Positions 24,062 to 34,498 of a stretch of 64,000 bases of DNA are shown here, in pieces. Position 1 is the stretch's first letter; each line of letters opens with the position of its first letter. Made by a program: the position numbers and the translations under genes. The DNA comes from Erodium maritimum (taxonomy: Eukaryota; Streptophyta; Magnoliopsida; Geraniales; Geraniaceae): the NCBI GenBank assembly GCA_963921825.1, contig OY997593.1, positions 64,712,039-64,776,038 on the forward strand. Reading direction: 5' to 3'. Under the pieces are notes generated by a model. That model saw nothing but the letters and a program-made list of their open reading frames with translations. It was not told the origin of the DNA and made no database searches.

Positions 24062-25339
24062 CAAAAAGTACGCTGCAGAAGTACAAACAACTCAAACTTA
24101 GTTCAGCACAACCGAACTAACTAGGCCAAAGGAGACGTTCTCCTGCGTCTTGATGGATCCTAGTTGGATCAGGGATAGGTATATAAGTCGTATATAGTAC
24201 TCATATAGACAAAGAATTCCGCACCTTGTGCGTCTCACACAGCAAACAGTAAAGCAATCAACTCCCTCATGAGGCACAATTCACACACCAACACACCCAT
24301 CACTGGGGTGGAAAGCACAAGCAAGCGTTAGAATTCAAGTCCTTAACCTTCTTATTTACAGCTTTTCTCTTTCCTCGAGTTACTTATCTTTAATCAAATA
24401 GTCGATTCGATCTCGCATCGTTACAACTTGATTCAGGCGTCCCCGAACCTTGTTGTAACCACTTGACATCCCACTATCATGTTTGACTACAGTGATGCCC
24501 TGTGTCAACCCGTGATAGAACCCACATTTCAGTTTTACAGAAAACATTCGGCATGACCTATTCGTATATTCCACTAACCCTCCCCTGCTTAAACGGGACA
24601 ATTATCAATAAAATTACTCAAGTATAATACTCAAAGAGTTCCCATGCTCTGCAGTTCATACCACAATCAACACAGAAACTTTCATGCTTCGCAAGTACGC
24701 ACGCAATCAAAGGGTACCCACTTACTCAAATTCGATTCCTTTTCAAAGTCACCGAAGTTGGGTCACACCCTTCAAGGTCAAAATCTTAGATAAGTCAAAT
24801 TACCATAACTGATGTAACACTCAATCCATTTCCCAAATTACAACCATCCGATTCTTCCATAATTCCATTCTTCGATTACATCCCTTTCGACCGTACCACC
24901 CTAACAAATCCAATCCCTAACTTCGTCAACACTCCCATCCATTAATCCTCCAGCTTTAACACCACTAAACAATCAACCACATCGATAATCCACTTAATCA
25001 AATAACAATCTACTCAACAAGTATCATACAACGGTTCAGTCATTGCTCGCTCACCCAATACCGACCTCAACCAATCGGTTTCACCGATCTCTGCATCTTA
25101 CAATTAATAAGGTAAGGGTATCACTCAAGCGACACAACCGTTATAGCACGAAGAGTTCAACATTGGGCAACAAAATAAACAGTAAAAACTCGAGTCGTTC
25201 TTACTCTATGCATCAACGTGTTTGACTCCGCATAACTGAGTATTCGACTTAGACTTCCTAACTCTACCCACCTAAAAGACGTTGGTCCGAGGTTTTTGAA
25301 AACGGTTCGAAAATTACCACCTGTTTCAAATGAAACCAG
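24062..25339 (-). other. Untranslated leader of gypsy element
   Basis: About 1.28 kb between primer binding site and gag start. No supported frame and AT-rich. It should hold packaging signals by analogy with relatives, which cannot be identified from sequence alone. Confidence 0.6.
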
Positions 25340-25351
25340 GCTCTGATACCA
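25340..25351 (-). other. Primer binding site (tRNA-iMet) of gypsy element
   Basis: Minus strand tggtatcagagc, three bases inside the 5' LTR. This matches the 3' end of plant initiator methionine tRNA, the usual primer of such elements. Confidence 0.93.
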
Positions 25352-25354
25352 AAT

Positions 25355-28270
25355 TGTCACGCCCCAATCCGGCATTGACCGGACTCGAGACGTGACCTGA
25401 GTTGAAATAATTAAGAAACATAAATGATAGGTAAAGGTTCCAAAATCTCAATAAACTCCGTCAAACGACATATCAGTAAATAGTTTAAAAACGACGTGAG
25501 TCGCAGCTCAACATAAATAGTCAAATAAAATATGTCCAACACAAGGGACCAACACAACTCTAGTGATAACCCGAAGAGTCCCAAAGCTCCCTAGCCTCGG
25601 CCTCTCTAGACATCTGGTGCTCCTGTAAAACAATTAGAAATCAAAAGGGGGGTGAGCCGACGCTCAGTAGGAAAAACCTTAACAACTCAACCCTTAAGTT
25701 TAAGATGAACTGTCTACGAATGTAGCTCGAACGACAGAACGATATACTAAATAAGGAGGCGATAAAGAATCAGAAATAATTACAATAACGCAATAGTATC
25801 CAAGTGACAGGAATATAACTGGATTTATAATAAATGTTTCAAAGACGAATATTAGTCAACTGGGATATATCAGTATCTTGTCAACCCCTTGCTTTCTCAA
25901 GCCTCCGATCCGTGGATAGGTTCTGGGATCATCTCGGTTCCCATAATCCGATCTACCAGAGTATCCACATCATGTCAGATTTTCCCTCGGTCCAGAGGAC
26001 GCACATGCGTTGGGGCACCGGAAACAATCCCAAATGGGCGCTTATCATCGGGATTCCCAGAAATACTTCCAAAGGACCATATATCATAGGGAACCAAGGT
26101 AATGCTCGATGGGGACGCACATCCTTGGGTGGAACCTTAGTAACCATCTCTCAAGAAGTAACCCAAACAATATCCCGCAGGATCTGCTCCTAATCAATCT
26201 ATATCCCGCAGAATCTACCAATAATCAATAAATATCCCGCAGGATCTGTCAATAATTAACCCTTGTAATATCCAATAACCAATGCCCTCAGGCTCCAATA
26301 CTCAGTCCATATCTCACTGTATATGTCCAACTCCAACCACCACAACGGCACCGGATTACCCCCCCCCCCCCCCCCCCCCCCCCGGTGTAGTACCGAACCA
26401 AGCAAACCAACAGACAAACTAATAAACGAGCATGCATTCAAGAATAAGAATATAGGAACAAGTATAAATGGGTCACCAATCAACGCTCAACAGATCACAC
26501 TTCCATCATAATCAAGACATCCAAAACACTCCATACTTACCGTATACTTACCTGTCACGAACCAACGGTACATCGATCACCTGATTGTGCCCCGTGGCAC
26601 AACCAGTCATACTCGATCATCCGTTCAATCAACAATTATATTAACATAAATACTCAATCAATCAAGTTATATTCAACAAATCAATCAACAAGTGAACAAC
26701 TATTTAGCATTCAATCATACGAGCTACTCTAGTTTCATTAGACTCTTAAGTTAACCGAGCAATTAGCAACCAAGCATGTGAACCTAGCACACAACTAATC
26801 CGAGAGCTCTTCACAGCCTCTCTACCAGTCAATCAATTTCCCAAGTATTGAAAGCACACTTCACTAATTGTCATCGTCCTAACATGCATACTAGACTTAT
26901 CCGATTATTAGTAATTGAAAAACGATTAATCTAGTTATTCGCATCCTATAGGCAAATCTAGGACGTTTCCGATTTTATTATCCTGATCATGCATTCTAAG
27001 CGGTAAATAAGTAATTAAAGCTTTCCCTACCTTGCGGTCTTCCTACGAACAAATACTCCTATCAACAGCTGTCCGGCTCGCCTCGTCACTTCGGCGGAGT
27101 CCCGGCTACGAATCTGGGTTTGCACACGAACGATCCAAAATCAGATCGGGTCCTGTCTACCCAGTTCTTTAAATTAACAGGTTTTCATTTCCGTTGATTA
27201 AACCGTTTAATCTGATAAAGTCCGACTTAGTCTCAAGTGTCGTTTAAATAAATTTTAAATTTAATTAAACAAATTTGTCCCAAACGGTCCGTATCCGATC
27301 CAGTCCCGGAGTTAGGCCCGAGTCCGGACCCGAAGATCAGAGTCAGTCCGGACCATGGCCCAGACCAGATTCGAGCCCAAGGCCCAAATCCTGTCCGGGC
27401 CGAGGCCCAGCTGAGCTCCGAGCCCGAGCCCAAGGTCTCGTCCTTGTCTGGTCGGAGATGATTGTGGCGTTGGCTGAGGTTAGGTTTCCGGCGACTCCGG
27501 CGGCGGTGGCGTCAAGGTTTCGACAGCGGGTTCTCGGCGACGGTTGGGTTGCCAGAGGTTCGGGACTCGACGGGGACGATGGTTGGGGTGAGGTCGGAAC
27601 TTTCCCGGCCAGATCTGACGGCCAAAAGGCTCGCCGGCGACGCGAATCGTAGATCTGAAGCTCGGAGAGTTCCGACGACGCTCCCGACCCTCTCTGACCC
27701 CAAAAGAGCCCGAAGCTCTTCGAATCGAAGCGAGAAGGAAGGGGAAAAAAGGAAGGAGCGGTGAGGGACGACTCACCGTTGAAGCCTTGCCTGAATCGGC
27801 ACGGTGGGGTTCGTCTCGTCGGCAGCGGTCTCGAATCGAGGGGGAAGAAGACGAGTGGGGCTTCTGGGTTTCTGGTACGACGGGTAGAAGAAGACGACGA
27901 AGAAGAAGAGGACGGCGGGTGCGAGGTCGGAGAAGAAGAAAGGACGGTGGCCGGGGAAGGAGAGTGGGAACGGCGGCGGTGGGTTTCTGGGTCGTCGGGA
28001 GAGGGAGACGAGGTCTCGCCTCGGGAGTGGTGCGCGGAAATGAGACTGAAGCGGCGAGGGAGGGGTTTTAAGGGTAGGGTTTGGGGTAGACGGGCCTTGG
28101 GCCGATCCTGGTGCGCGTGAGTAACGGGCCTGGTCTGGCTCGGCCCAAAACCGAGTCCGATCAGGCCCAAGCCTGAAACTTTTTTTTTTTAAAAACAAAC
28201 TCGATACAAAAACAACCCCCCAAGTACCGGTTTGCCTTTTAAAACCCTTTTAACCAAACTGGGTTTTACA
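25355..28270 (-). repeat. 5' LTR of gypsy element
   Basis: A 2916-bp LTR, upstream in element orientation. It has a 25-C run at 26359-26383. Differences seen from the other LTR are a/g at the position matching 18584, plus three further transitions near 27824, 27895 and 28134, and two homopolymer length changes. Confidence 0.95.
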
Positions 28271-28751
28271 GGGAGTTCCGAGTTGGCGGATACGGCGACT
28301 TTAGAGAGCCAGGCGGATTCAGAGGCGATGGTGGAGGCCAGGAAGGAGGTCGGACCTGTGGCGGTGGCAGGGATGGTGGTGGCGACTTTCGAGGCGGAGG
28401 CTACGACGGCTTTAGAGACACCGACGGAAACAGAGATGGCGTTAGGGTTTGATGCCAAGGTGAGTCAGACGCCAAACACCGAAGTTGCAGGGGAGGAACC
28501 GAATCAAATCGGGAGAGATAGTGGACCAAATCAGATCGAAAGATGCTTCGTTGGTGGCGGGAGGGATCCAACGTCGCGGTGGCTAAAGACGGTTTGAGAG
28601 GAGCCCTAACAGAGAAAACCTGCACAAGACCTAAACGAAAAATGCAGGAGAAAGTATGCGTGGAAGAGAGGAGCAAAATCATGGCATAGGCCTTGTCAAT
28701 AGTCATGACTTTGTTTTTACGACGAGAGAGAGAGCAAGTTGAGTTCAGCAC
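28271..28751 (-). mobile_element. 5' part of the split LINE derivative
   Basis: It carries the right target duplication gggag and the 5' end of the LINE derivative. The minus-strand ATG frame starts near 28458 and runs into the LTR at 28270. Its alanine/serine/threonine-rich sequence has no recognised domain. Confidence 0.55.
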
Positions 28752-28771
28752 GTTTAGTGGTACTTTGTTCC

Positions 28772-29014
28772 TTTAATTTGAGGAATAAGTAAAAAAGAAA
28801 CAAATAATGTTTTATTTTTCACTAAAATATATTTTTTCAGAAAAAGATTTTCCAAAGAAAAAGATAGATAAAATAAAATTTTAAATATCGGTATTATTCG
28901 TAGCAAGAGTAGAAAAAGAAATAGGTTTTGTTTTGTGCTTAGAGTGAAAAAATTTTAGGTTTGGTTTTGTGGTTATATATAGCATGAAAGTAAAATAACT
29001 CTCTTTTAGAGATT
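28772..29014. other. AT-rich spacer, no gene seen
   Basis: No coding similarity on either strand between the LINE target duplication and the 9-bp duplication of the foldback element. Confidence 0.5.
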
Positions 29015-30128
29015 GTATCGATTAGGATAACAATCAGATACAAACCTCACAAATTGGTCAGAACGTAGAACTAATCTCATCCTTTGAAATATTTTTTTGG
29101 ATGGGTGAGATTTGTTTTCCAATTTTAACTACAAGCGCATAAAAATATGCTGAAATTGGTTTTAATTTCGAATTTGAGGGTAATTTTGACTTTTTTTTTC
29201 ACCAAGTTTACTATTTTGATCTTTCTCGCTTCGTTTCAACTCCGATTTAATTTTTTCTTGCGCCAATAATTTTCTTTTTCCAAGACCTATCTATCAAGTA
29301 GCATATTGAATACGTTTTGAAGCAAAAAAAAAAATGATTTACTCAAACAAAAAAAAAGAAACGAAATGAATGTATGTTTTGTAATTTTCAGTTGTATGTG
29401 TACCCTAAACTTAATGTATGTTTATGTTGTAAAGTGAAAAGTTATGGGTAGTATACATACAAATGCATTTGCAAAACATACATTAAAGTTAACTTACACA
29501 TACAAATGAAAATGGTAAAAACATACATTCAGTTCAGCTTACACATACAATGAAAATGGGAAGAACATACATTAAGTTTAGCTTACACATATGCAGTTGC
29601 GAAAACATAAAAACATACATTAAGTTTAGCCTATACATACAAATGAAAATGGCAAGAACATACATTGAGTTTTAGCTCCTATAAACATACATTAGGTTTA
29701 TCGTACACATACAACTGAAAATTACAAAACATACATTAATTTCGTTTATTTTTTGTTTGTTTGAGTAAATCTTTTTTTTCTTGCTTCAAAAAATATTCAA
29801 TATGCTACTTGATAGATAGTTCTTGGAAAAATAAAAATATTGGCGCAAGAAAAAATTAAATCGGAGTTGAAACGAAGCGGGAAAGATCAAAATAGTAAAC
29901 TTGGTGAAAAAAAACGAAAATATCAGCCAATTTCGATTTCCCACTTGTATTTTACGATTCCCAATATTTTTTTTCCCGAAAATACCCACAAACAATGCGC
30001 GTGAACATATTTTGGAATCAGAATTTATCAAAAATCTTAGCCCTTGATTTGCTATATTGAATGGTGTAGATTAGTTCTATGTTCTGATCTAAGGAAGGAT
30101 TTGTACTTGATTGTTCCCCGTATCGATT
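29015..30128. mobile_element. Mutator-type foldback element with 9-bp TSD
   Basis: The element spans 29024-30119 (1096 bp) and is flanked by the perfect 9-bp repeat gtatcgatt at 29015-29023 and 30120-30128. A 9-bp duplication is characteristic of Mutator-like elements. The ends are inverted copies: aggataacaatcagatacaa on the left against ggggaacaatcaagtacaaa as the complement on the right. A second, stronger inverted block pairs 29191-29420 with 29680-29914. The centre (about 29454-29700) is a minisatellite of about five units of 40-50 bp containing aacatacattaagtttagct. No transposase frame is present, so it is non-autonomous. Related arms occur in the larger element at 58118-63832. Confidence 0.85.
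29454..29700. repeat. Minisatellite inside foldback element
   Basis: About five imperfect units built on acatacatta(a)gtttagctt acacatacaaatgaaaatgg, in the centre between the long inverted arms. Confidence 0.8.
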
Positions 30129-31040
30129 ATATACACAAATACAATGGCAATGGGGTAACTAGATATATGAACCTATATATACACGAGTTCTAGTGACGTA
30201 ACGATTATAAGAGATATGCTCCAACGTTTTACTCCCCTTAATTCAATTTGCTAGTGATCGAATACGACGATCAAACATGGACTACAAGCAAGTGAAAAAG
30301 AAAAATGCTTCTCACGTTGAAGGTAGCAATCATAGTCATCTTAGTCGTATCTTGTTTCTGTTAAAATATGTGTCTTACATCGACAGTGTATGGACAAATT
30401 GATTAATATATTATTATCGGCACATTTTTGGATTGTATTAGGCTTTAACAGTTTAGTCATGATTGAGTTTTAGCAAACTAATTGTTCGTTAATGTACTTG
30501 ACAGCAATTTCAAGCTCCATTAGAACCCAAGGACCCGGTAACTACTTGTTCAAGATTGAATCCTTGTCTATGCTTCTAGAGGCTCTCACGAACACCGAGT
30601 GTGACAAATGTGAATCATGTCATTTTCAAGCCGGAGGCTATAAATGGTAATACCATATTTGAGCTCTACAGTTCCATGCATGGTTAGTAATTTTATTTCG
30701 ATGATTTTAGTTTTTCTTTTCTTCTGTCAATCTTGGATGTAATAGGAAGCTATCAGTGTATCCTAATGGTGACAACAAAAGAGGTGGTGATGACTACATC
30801 TCTCTGTACCTGGTATTGGCAGATCCTAAGTCTCTCCCTCATGACGAGGAGATTCATTTGTTCTTCTAGTTTTTCGTGTTTGATTATCTTCTCGATACCT
30901 ACTTAGTCCTAGAAGGTAACTAATCAGAGTGTTAATAATGCATAGTTTGCTTTTGTTTTATGAAAAAAATGAAGGATTTAATGGGTGATTTCCATGAAAA
31001 TAAACAGATGGGAAAGATAGGAGGTTTCATGGGTTGAATA

Positions 31041-31288
31041 TGTTGGTTCTCAAGCTAATATTGGGAACAAAAGAAATAAAAAGACAATTGTTTTGAACTT
31101 TGTTGAGTTGCAATATGAGTGTTGTGTCTTTTACATTGGTATTGGCTTGTATTTATAGCCATACAAACAAGTAGGAAAAGTTTGACAAGGAACTAAGTTA
31201 ACCTACCACTACCTACCACACACACACACAAAATGAAGAACAAGTGATGTTCTGTACAAATGGTGGCATGACTAGTTTAATTCTAACA
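31041..31288 (-). repeat. 3' LTR of copia element
   Basis: A 248-bp LTR with an acacacac microsatellite near 31210. It lacks the short aagtatgaaaac insertion seen in the other LTR. Confidence 0.93.
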
Positions 31289-31308
31289 ATCTCCCCCTTA
31301 AACTAGGC
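31289..31308 (-). other. Polypurine tract of copia element
   Basis: Minus strand agtttaagggggagat directly upstream of the 3' LTR. Confidence 0.85.
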
Positions 31309-33501
31309 ATGTATATTAACGATACCGATCTTCGAGCGTAGGTCTAGAAATTTCACTCTACCAAGTAATTTTGTCATTATGTCCGCCAGCTGATCATCCG
31401 TTTTGATATACTCGATGATGATTTTACCGTTGTCGACGCATTCCCTAATGAAATGGTAACGTGTCTCAATGTGCTTGCTCCGGTCGTGAAAGACCGGATT
31501 CTTGCATAACTGAATAGCTGATTTGTTGTCCACGTAGAGTGTGGCAACAACATGCTCCTTGCCGAGTAGGTCATCGAGTAGAAGCCACTCACCATCTTTA
31601 GGTGGTCGCGGCGGAGGGCGAGTCTTCTCTCGGAGAAATACTCGAACACGTACTATCGAACAAACACTACGGGGAGGACTAGTCCTTGCTCGGGGAACAC
31701 GACATCCCGAGTATGTTTTAGCCTCATTTAACGGACAGGGTGCCACCACAGATTGGTGCACCAACGGTTGTCGTGCAGAACCAACGATCCTATCTAGCCT
31801 AGACAGGTAGGTAGCTAGAGTAGGACTCGTATAGACGGCATGACCAACCACTTCCATATCGTTCCTTCTCTTCTGTGGAGAACTTTCACCTACACCGTCT
31901 TTGCGTTCTTCGAGGATGGCTTTGCGCCATTCTTCGTATGGTTCTGCCTCTTCATAATTACTGGACTCGTGGGCGAGATCCGTAGGGTCTGGGGCAAGCT
32001 TCATAGCCGCCCGAACCCGTTCCCGTTCCCAGAGCTCTGCTACACGTACTATGCAACCGTTCACCCCTACACAGACTTTGTGATGAAAGACCATAGACTC
32101 GAGGTGGTTCGCAAGGCCACGGTTGCACATTGTCTGGCAGAGATGCTCGAGCATGTGCTCCAGATTGATAACTAGGGATTCTCTCATCAAGGCCATATGT
32201 GCGATAATGGATTTATCAATCAAACCGAGGAGTTTCTGTAGCTCACCGAACCTGAATGGGTCTGAATCGACGGTTACCCGAGATGGTAAATTGTGATCGA
32301 CGGTCATCGGCATCGCCACTGCAGTGCTCTCTCCTGCTTGTGAATCGATATCGACAACCTTCTGATAGCGGAGAGGAGCCTCCTCGGCCACTAACTCTGC
32401 TTCCGGAGTGGCGTTTTTCGGTGAGGACCGAAAGACCGCGCCCACTCCTCCTTGACTTGGTTGATCCGTCGTACCGGCAGGATGTGGTGTTGCTGGAGGA
32501 ACATACTTTACTTCAGCTTGTTCTGGTAGTACTGCTTTCTCTGGTGTGGTTCCGGAGGCTTCTCCCCTCGAGGATGGAGCTCGTGCCGGTGTTGGACTGA
32601 ATTCCACCATGGTGTTCTCGACTGAGAACGATTTCTGCTCTGCAGTGCCTGCTCCCTCAGTCCAAAACGGCTGTCCCGTCATGCCGCAGGCCGCGCCCAG
32701 GGTTGCTGCCTCGTCCACCTCCGCCAACTGTGGGCATGCTCCAGTGAGGTGGGTAGTCGCTGATTTAGAAGAAAACTTCCATCCCGTGTTCGTGTACAAC
32801 ACCGGATCCTTCTGGTCGTCGATTCCCCTAAGGTTGACCTCGGTGCGTACCTCGTCGTGAGTGCCCTTCTCCACGACGTGGCTGGCCATCTTCTTTTCCC
32901 CTACATCGAGGGAAGAACTTCCCATATTGACATGCTCATCCAGCACTTTCTTATCCTTAAGCATGACACTAGGTTTCCCACGCTCCGGGCACTCCTTCGC
33001 CCATGTTGATGTCCACCTAGATCTTTGGGTAAGTACCTCGGACGTTTCCTTGTCCTGATTTCGCCTCCAGTAAGGCGTCCATACTATCCTTTCGACCGGT
33101 ACCTCAGTCGCTCCCTCGTTCCTGGCCTGACTTGCACTTGAGTCAGCTTGGGTCTTCGATATGTCATCATGAGCTTGTTGAGTCCTCCTTAGTGAACGGT
33201 CTTGTTGGACATCCCGCTCTTGCTTGGCGCTCTCCGCCTTGGCAAGTGTAGTTGCAACTGACGTCACCTGAGCCATCAGTAGTTCAGGTTCTTCATCATC
33301 TGCCTGAACAAGGTGAGCTTCGTCATCAGCCTCATCCCTTTTCTTCTTTCGGCAGTCACAGATCCAATGCCCTTCCATGTTGCAGTAGTGGCACTTCCCT
33401 GGCTTCCTGGTGCTGTCAGCACCATCCTTGTTGCCACCGTTGCGGTGTTTCCCCAGTGTTTTGGGTGAGGCGTTCGTGCCACCATGGTCCCGCCGTACCA
33501 T
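31303..33501 (-). CDS. 732-codon composite ORF of copia element (CCHC - degraded protease - unknown - RNase H end)
   Basis: An uninterrupted minus-strand frame. It opens in the gag CCHC region (KCHYCNMEGHWICDC) and continues through the usual ELLMAQV stretch. A protease-like block follows with KSATTHLTG where relatives have a DTGAT-type motif, so the catalytic aspartate is gone. Next comes a proline-rich stretch ending EEAPLRYQKVVDI, which resembles the linker between integrase and reverse transcriptase in relatives. About 200 residues that I do not recognise follow (around LIDKSIIAHMALMRESLVIN and LAHESSNYEEAEPYEEWRKA). The end is the conserved RNase H C-terminus (YVDNKSAIQLCKNPVFHDRS, DDQLADIMTKLLG). 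Integrase and reverse transcriptase are absent. The first residue is formal: translation would reach this frame only by a shift from gag. It could be expressed as a structural or regulatory protein, or be an accidentally open relic. Confidence 0.7.
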   Translation of the reverse strand: MVRRDHGGTNASPKTLGKHRNGGNKDGADSTRKPGKCHYCNMEGHWICDCRKKKRDEADDEAHLVQADDEEPELLMAQVTSVATTLAKAESAKQERDVQQDRSLRRTQQAHDDISKTQADSSASQARNEGATEVPVERIVWTPYWRRNQDKETSEVLTQRSRWTSTWAKECPERGKPSVMLKDKKVLDEHVNMGSSSLDVGEKKMASHVVEKGTHDEVRTEVNLRGIDDQKDPVLYTNTGWKFSSKSATTHLTGACPQLAEVDEAATLGAACGMTGQPFWTEGAGTAEQKSFSVENTMVEFSPTPARAPSSRGEASGTTPEKAVLPEQAEVKYVPPATPHPAGTTDQPSQGGVGAVFRSSPKNATPEAELVAEEAPLRYQKVVDIDSQAGESTAVAMPMTVDHNLPSRVTVDSDPFRFGELQKLLGLIDKSIIAHMALMRESLVINLEHMLEHLCQTMCNRGLANHLESMVFHHKVCVGVNGCIVRVAELWERERVRAAMKLAPDPTDLAHESSNYEEAEPYEEWRKAILEERKDGVGESSPQKRRNDMEVVGHAVYTSPTLATYLSRLDRIVGSARQPLVHQSVVAPCPLNEAKTYSGCRVPRARTSPPRSVCSIVRVRVFLREKTRPPPRPPKDGEWLLLDDLLGKEHVVATLYVDNKSAIQLCKNPVFHDRSKHIETRYHFIRECVDNGKIIIEYIKTDDQLADIMTKLLGRVKFLDLRSKIGIVNIHA

Positions 33502-34217
33502 GCAATTACGCCATTCTTCCTCCGTGAGGAGGAGCCTTGTGCCCCCTCCTCTTCTTCGTTCAGCTCCATGCGTTCCTCCGCTGCTTTGAAGCGTCCCGTC
33601 AATTCCTCCATGTTGATTGTATCGAGGTCGACGAGGCTATCGATTGATAATGCGAGCTGCGAATAACGCCTTGGAACTATGCGAAGGAACTTCTGCATCA
33701 CCTGCTTCTCCGGTATCTCATCACCGAGAACACCGAGATTTTCCACGATAAGTCGCATTGCCAACTCATCGACTGTTTCTCCGTCCTTGTGTGTGAAGTG
33801 CTCGAACTCGCGCCGGAGTGTTTGAGCCTTCGCGTCGCGGACTCGGCTTGAGCCCATGCGGATGGTTTTGATAGCCTCCCATGCCTCGTGTGCCGTCTTC
33901 TTCTTCCCAATTGTTGAGATCATCTCGGTCGGAACCGAGCGCAGGATCACCTCCATTGCGAAGCGATCGTTGCGATATCCGATTTCGTCAGTGAGATCTT
34001 CCTCGCCTTGGATTGCCGTCCACAAGCTTCTCGCTTGTAACCTGACCTCCATGAGGATTTCCCATTCTCCGTAGTTGGTACGAGAAAGGATGGGAAAGTT
34101 GGCCGTGCTGACCACCGCAGGGTACGACCTCGTTACCGCCAGCTCGCGCCCATAGCCGACTGCGGTAGAGGTACTCCCGGTGTTGCTCGCCTTGATCGTA
34201 CTGACAGAATCGTTCAT
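33276..34217 (-). CDS. Copia gag (N-terminal part), frameshifted
   Basis: An ATG at 34217-34215 starts MNDSVSTIKASNTGS. The UBN2/gag-like region includes LSRTNYGEWEILMEVRLQAR, AHEAWEAIKTIRMG and LTGRFKAAEERM, which identify copia gag. Around 33540-33515 the frame leaves the gag consensus, and the zinc knuckle is found in the other frame (33501-31303). The tail from there to 33276 is out of register. A one-base change probably separates the two frames. Gag forms the particle that packages element RNA, so a product supplied in trans by a relative would be needed for movement. Confidence 0.85.
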   Translation of the reverse strand: MNDSVSTIKASNTGSTSTAVGYGRELAVTRSYPAVVSTANFPILSRTNYGEWEILMEVRLQARSLWTAIQGEEDLTDEIGYRNDRFAMEVILRSVPTEMISTIGKKKTAHEAWEAIKTIRMGSSRVRDAKAQTLRREFEHFTHKDGETVDELAMRLIVENLGVLGDEIPEKQVMQKFLRIVPRRYSQLALSIDSLVDLDTINMEELTGRFKAAEERMELNEEEEGAQGSSSRRKNGVIAWYGGTMVARTPHPKHWGNTATVATRMVLTAPGSQGSATTATWKGIGSVTAERRKGMRLMTKLTLFRQMMKNLNY

Positions 34218-34228
34218 GATGAATCGTG

Positions 34229-34240
34229 GCTCTGATACCA
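34229..34240 (-). other. Primer binding site (tRNA-iMet) of copia element
   Basis: Minus strand tggtatcagagc, two bases inside the 5' LTR, the same primer type as in the gypsy element. Confidence 0.92.
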
Positions 34241-34242
34241 CT

Positions 34243-34498
34243 TGTTGGTTCTCAAGCTAATATTGGGAACAAAAGAAATAAAAAGACAATTGCTTTGAAC
34301 TTTGTTGAGTTGCAATATGAGTGTTGTGTCTTTTACATTGGTATTGGCTTGTATTTATAGCCATACAAACAAGTATGAAAACAAGTAGGAAAATTTTGAC
34401 AAGGAACTAAGTTAACCTACCACTACCTACCACACACACAAAATGAAGAACATGTGATGTTCTGTACAAATGGTGGCATGACTAGTTTAATTCTAACA
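34243..34498 (-). repeat. 5' LTR of copia element
   Basis: A 256-bp LTR. Against the other LTR it has an extra aagtatgaaaac segment, fewer AC units and about three base changes. Confidence 0.93.

Larger units (their letters stand above)
16325..28270 (-). mobile_element. Nearly intact Ty3/gypsy chromovirus-type retrotransposon
   Basis: The two LTRs (16325-19235 and 25355-28270) start tgtcacgcc and end ttttaca, and are flanked by the perfect 5-bp duplication gggag (16320-16324 and 28271-28275). Between them, on the minus strand, lie a tRNA-iMet-type primer binding site, a roughly 1.3-kb leader, gag, protease, reverse transcriptase, RNase H, integrase with a C-terminal chromodomain-like region, and a polypurine tract. 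The gene order and the chromodomain place it with plant chromoviruses, closest to the Tekay/Del group by general look. I count four substitutions, all transitions, plus two homopolymer-type length changes between the LTRs over about 2.9 kb, so insertion was recent. Pol carries a frameshift near 21530 and a stop at 19761-19763, so this copy cannot make complete proteins. Confidence 0.95.
13053..28751 (-). mobile_element. LINE derivative (about 1 kb) split by two LTR insertions
   Basis: After removing the solo LTR (13147-15887) and the gypsy element (16325-28270), about 1.0 kb remains: 13053-13146, 15888-16324 and 28271-28751. It begins on the plus strand with a T run, the complement of a poly(A) tail, and is flanked by 17-20-bp near-identical direct repeats (13036-13052 and 28752-28771). 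Both features fit target-primed LINE insertion on the minus strand. The 5' part has an ATG frame starting MASNPNAISVSVGVSK near 28458. The 3' part resembles 59719-60050. Neither reverse transcriptase nor a complete ORF1 is present, so it is an internally deleted copy. Confidence 0.65.
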
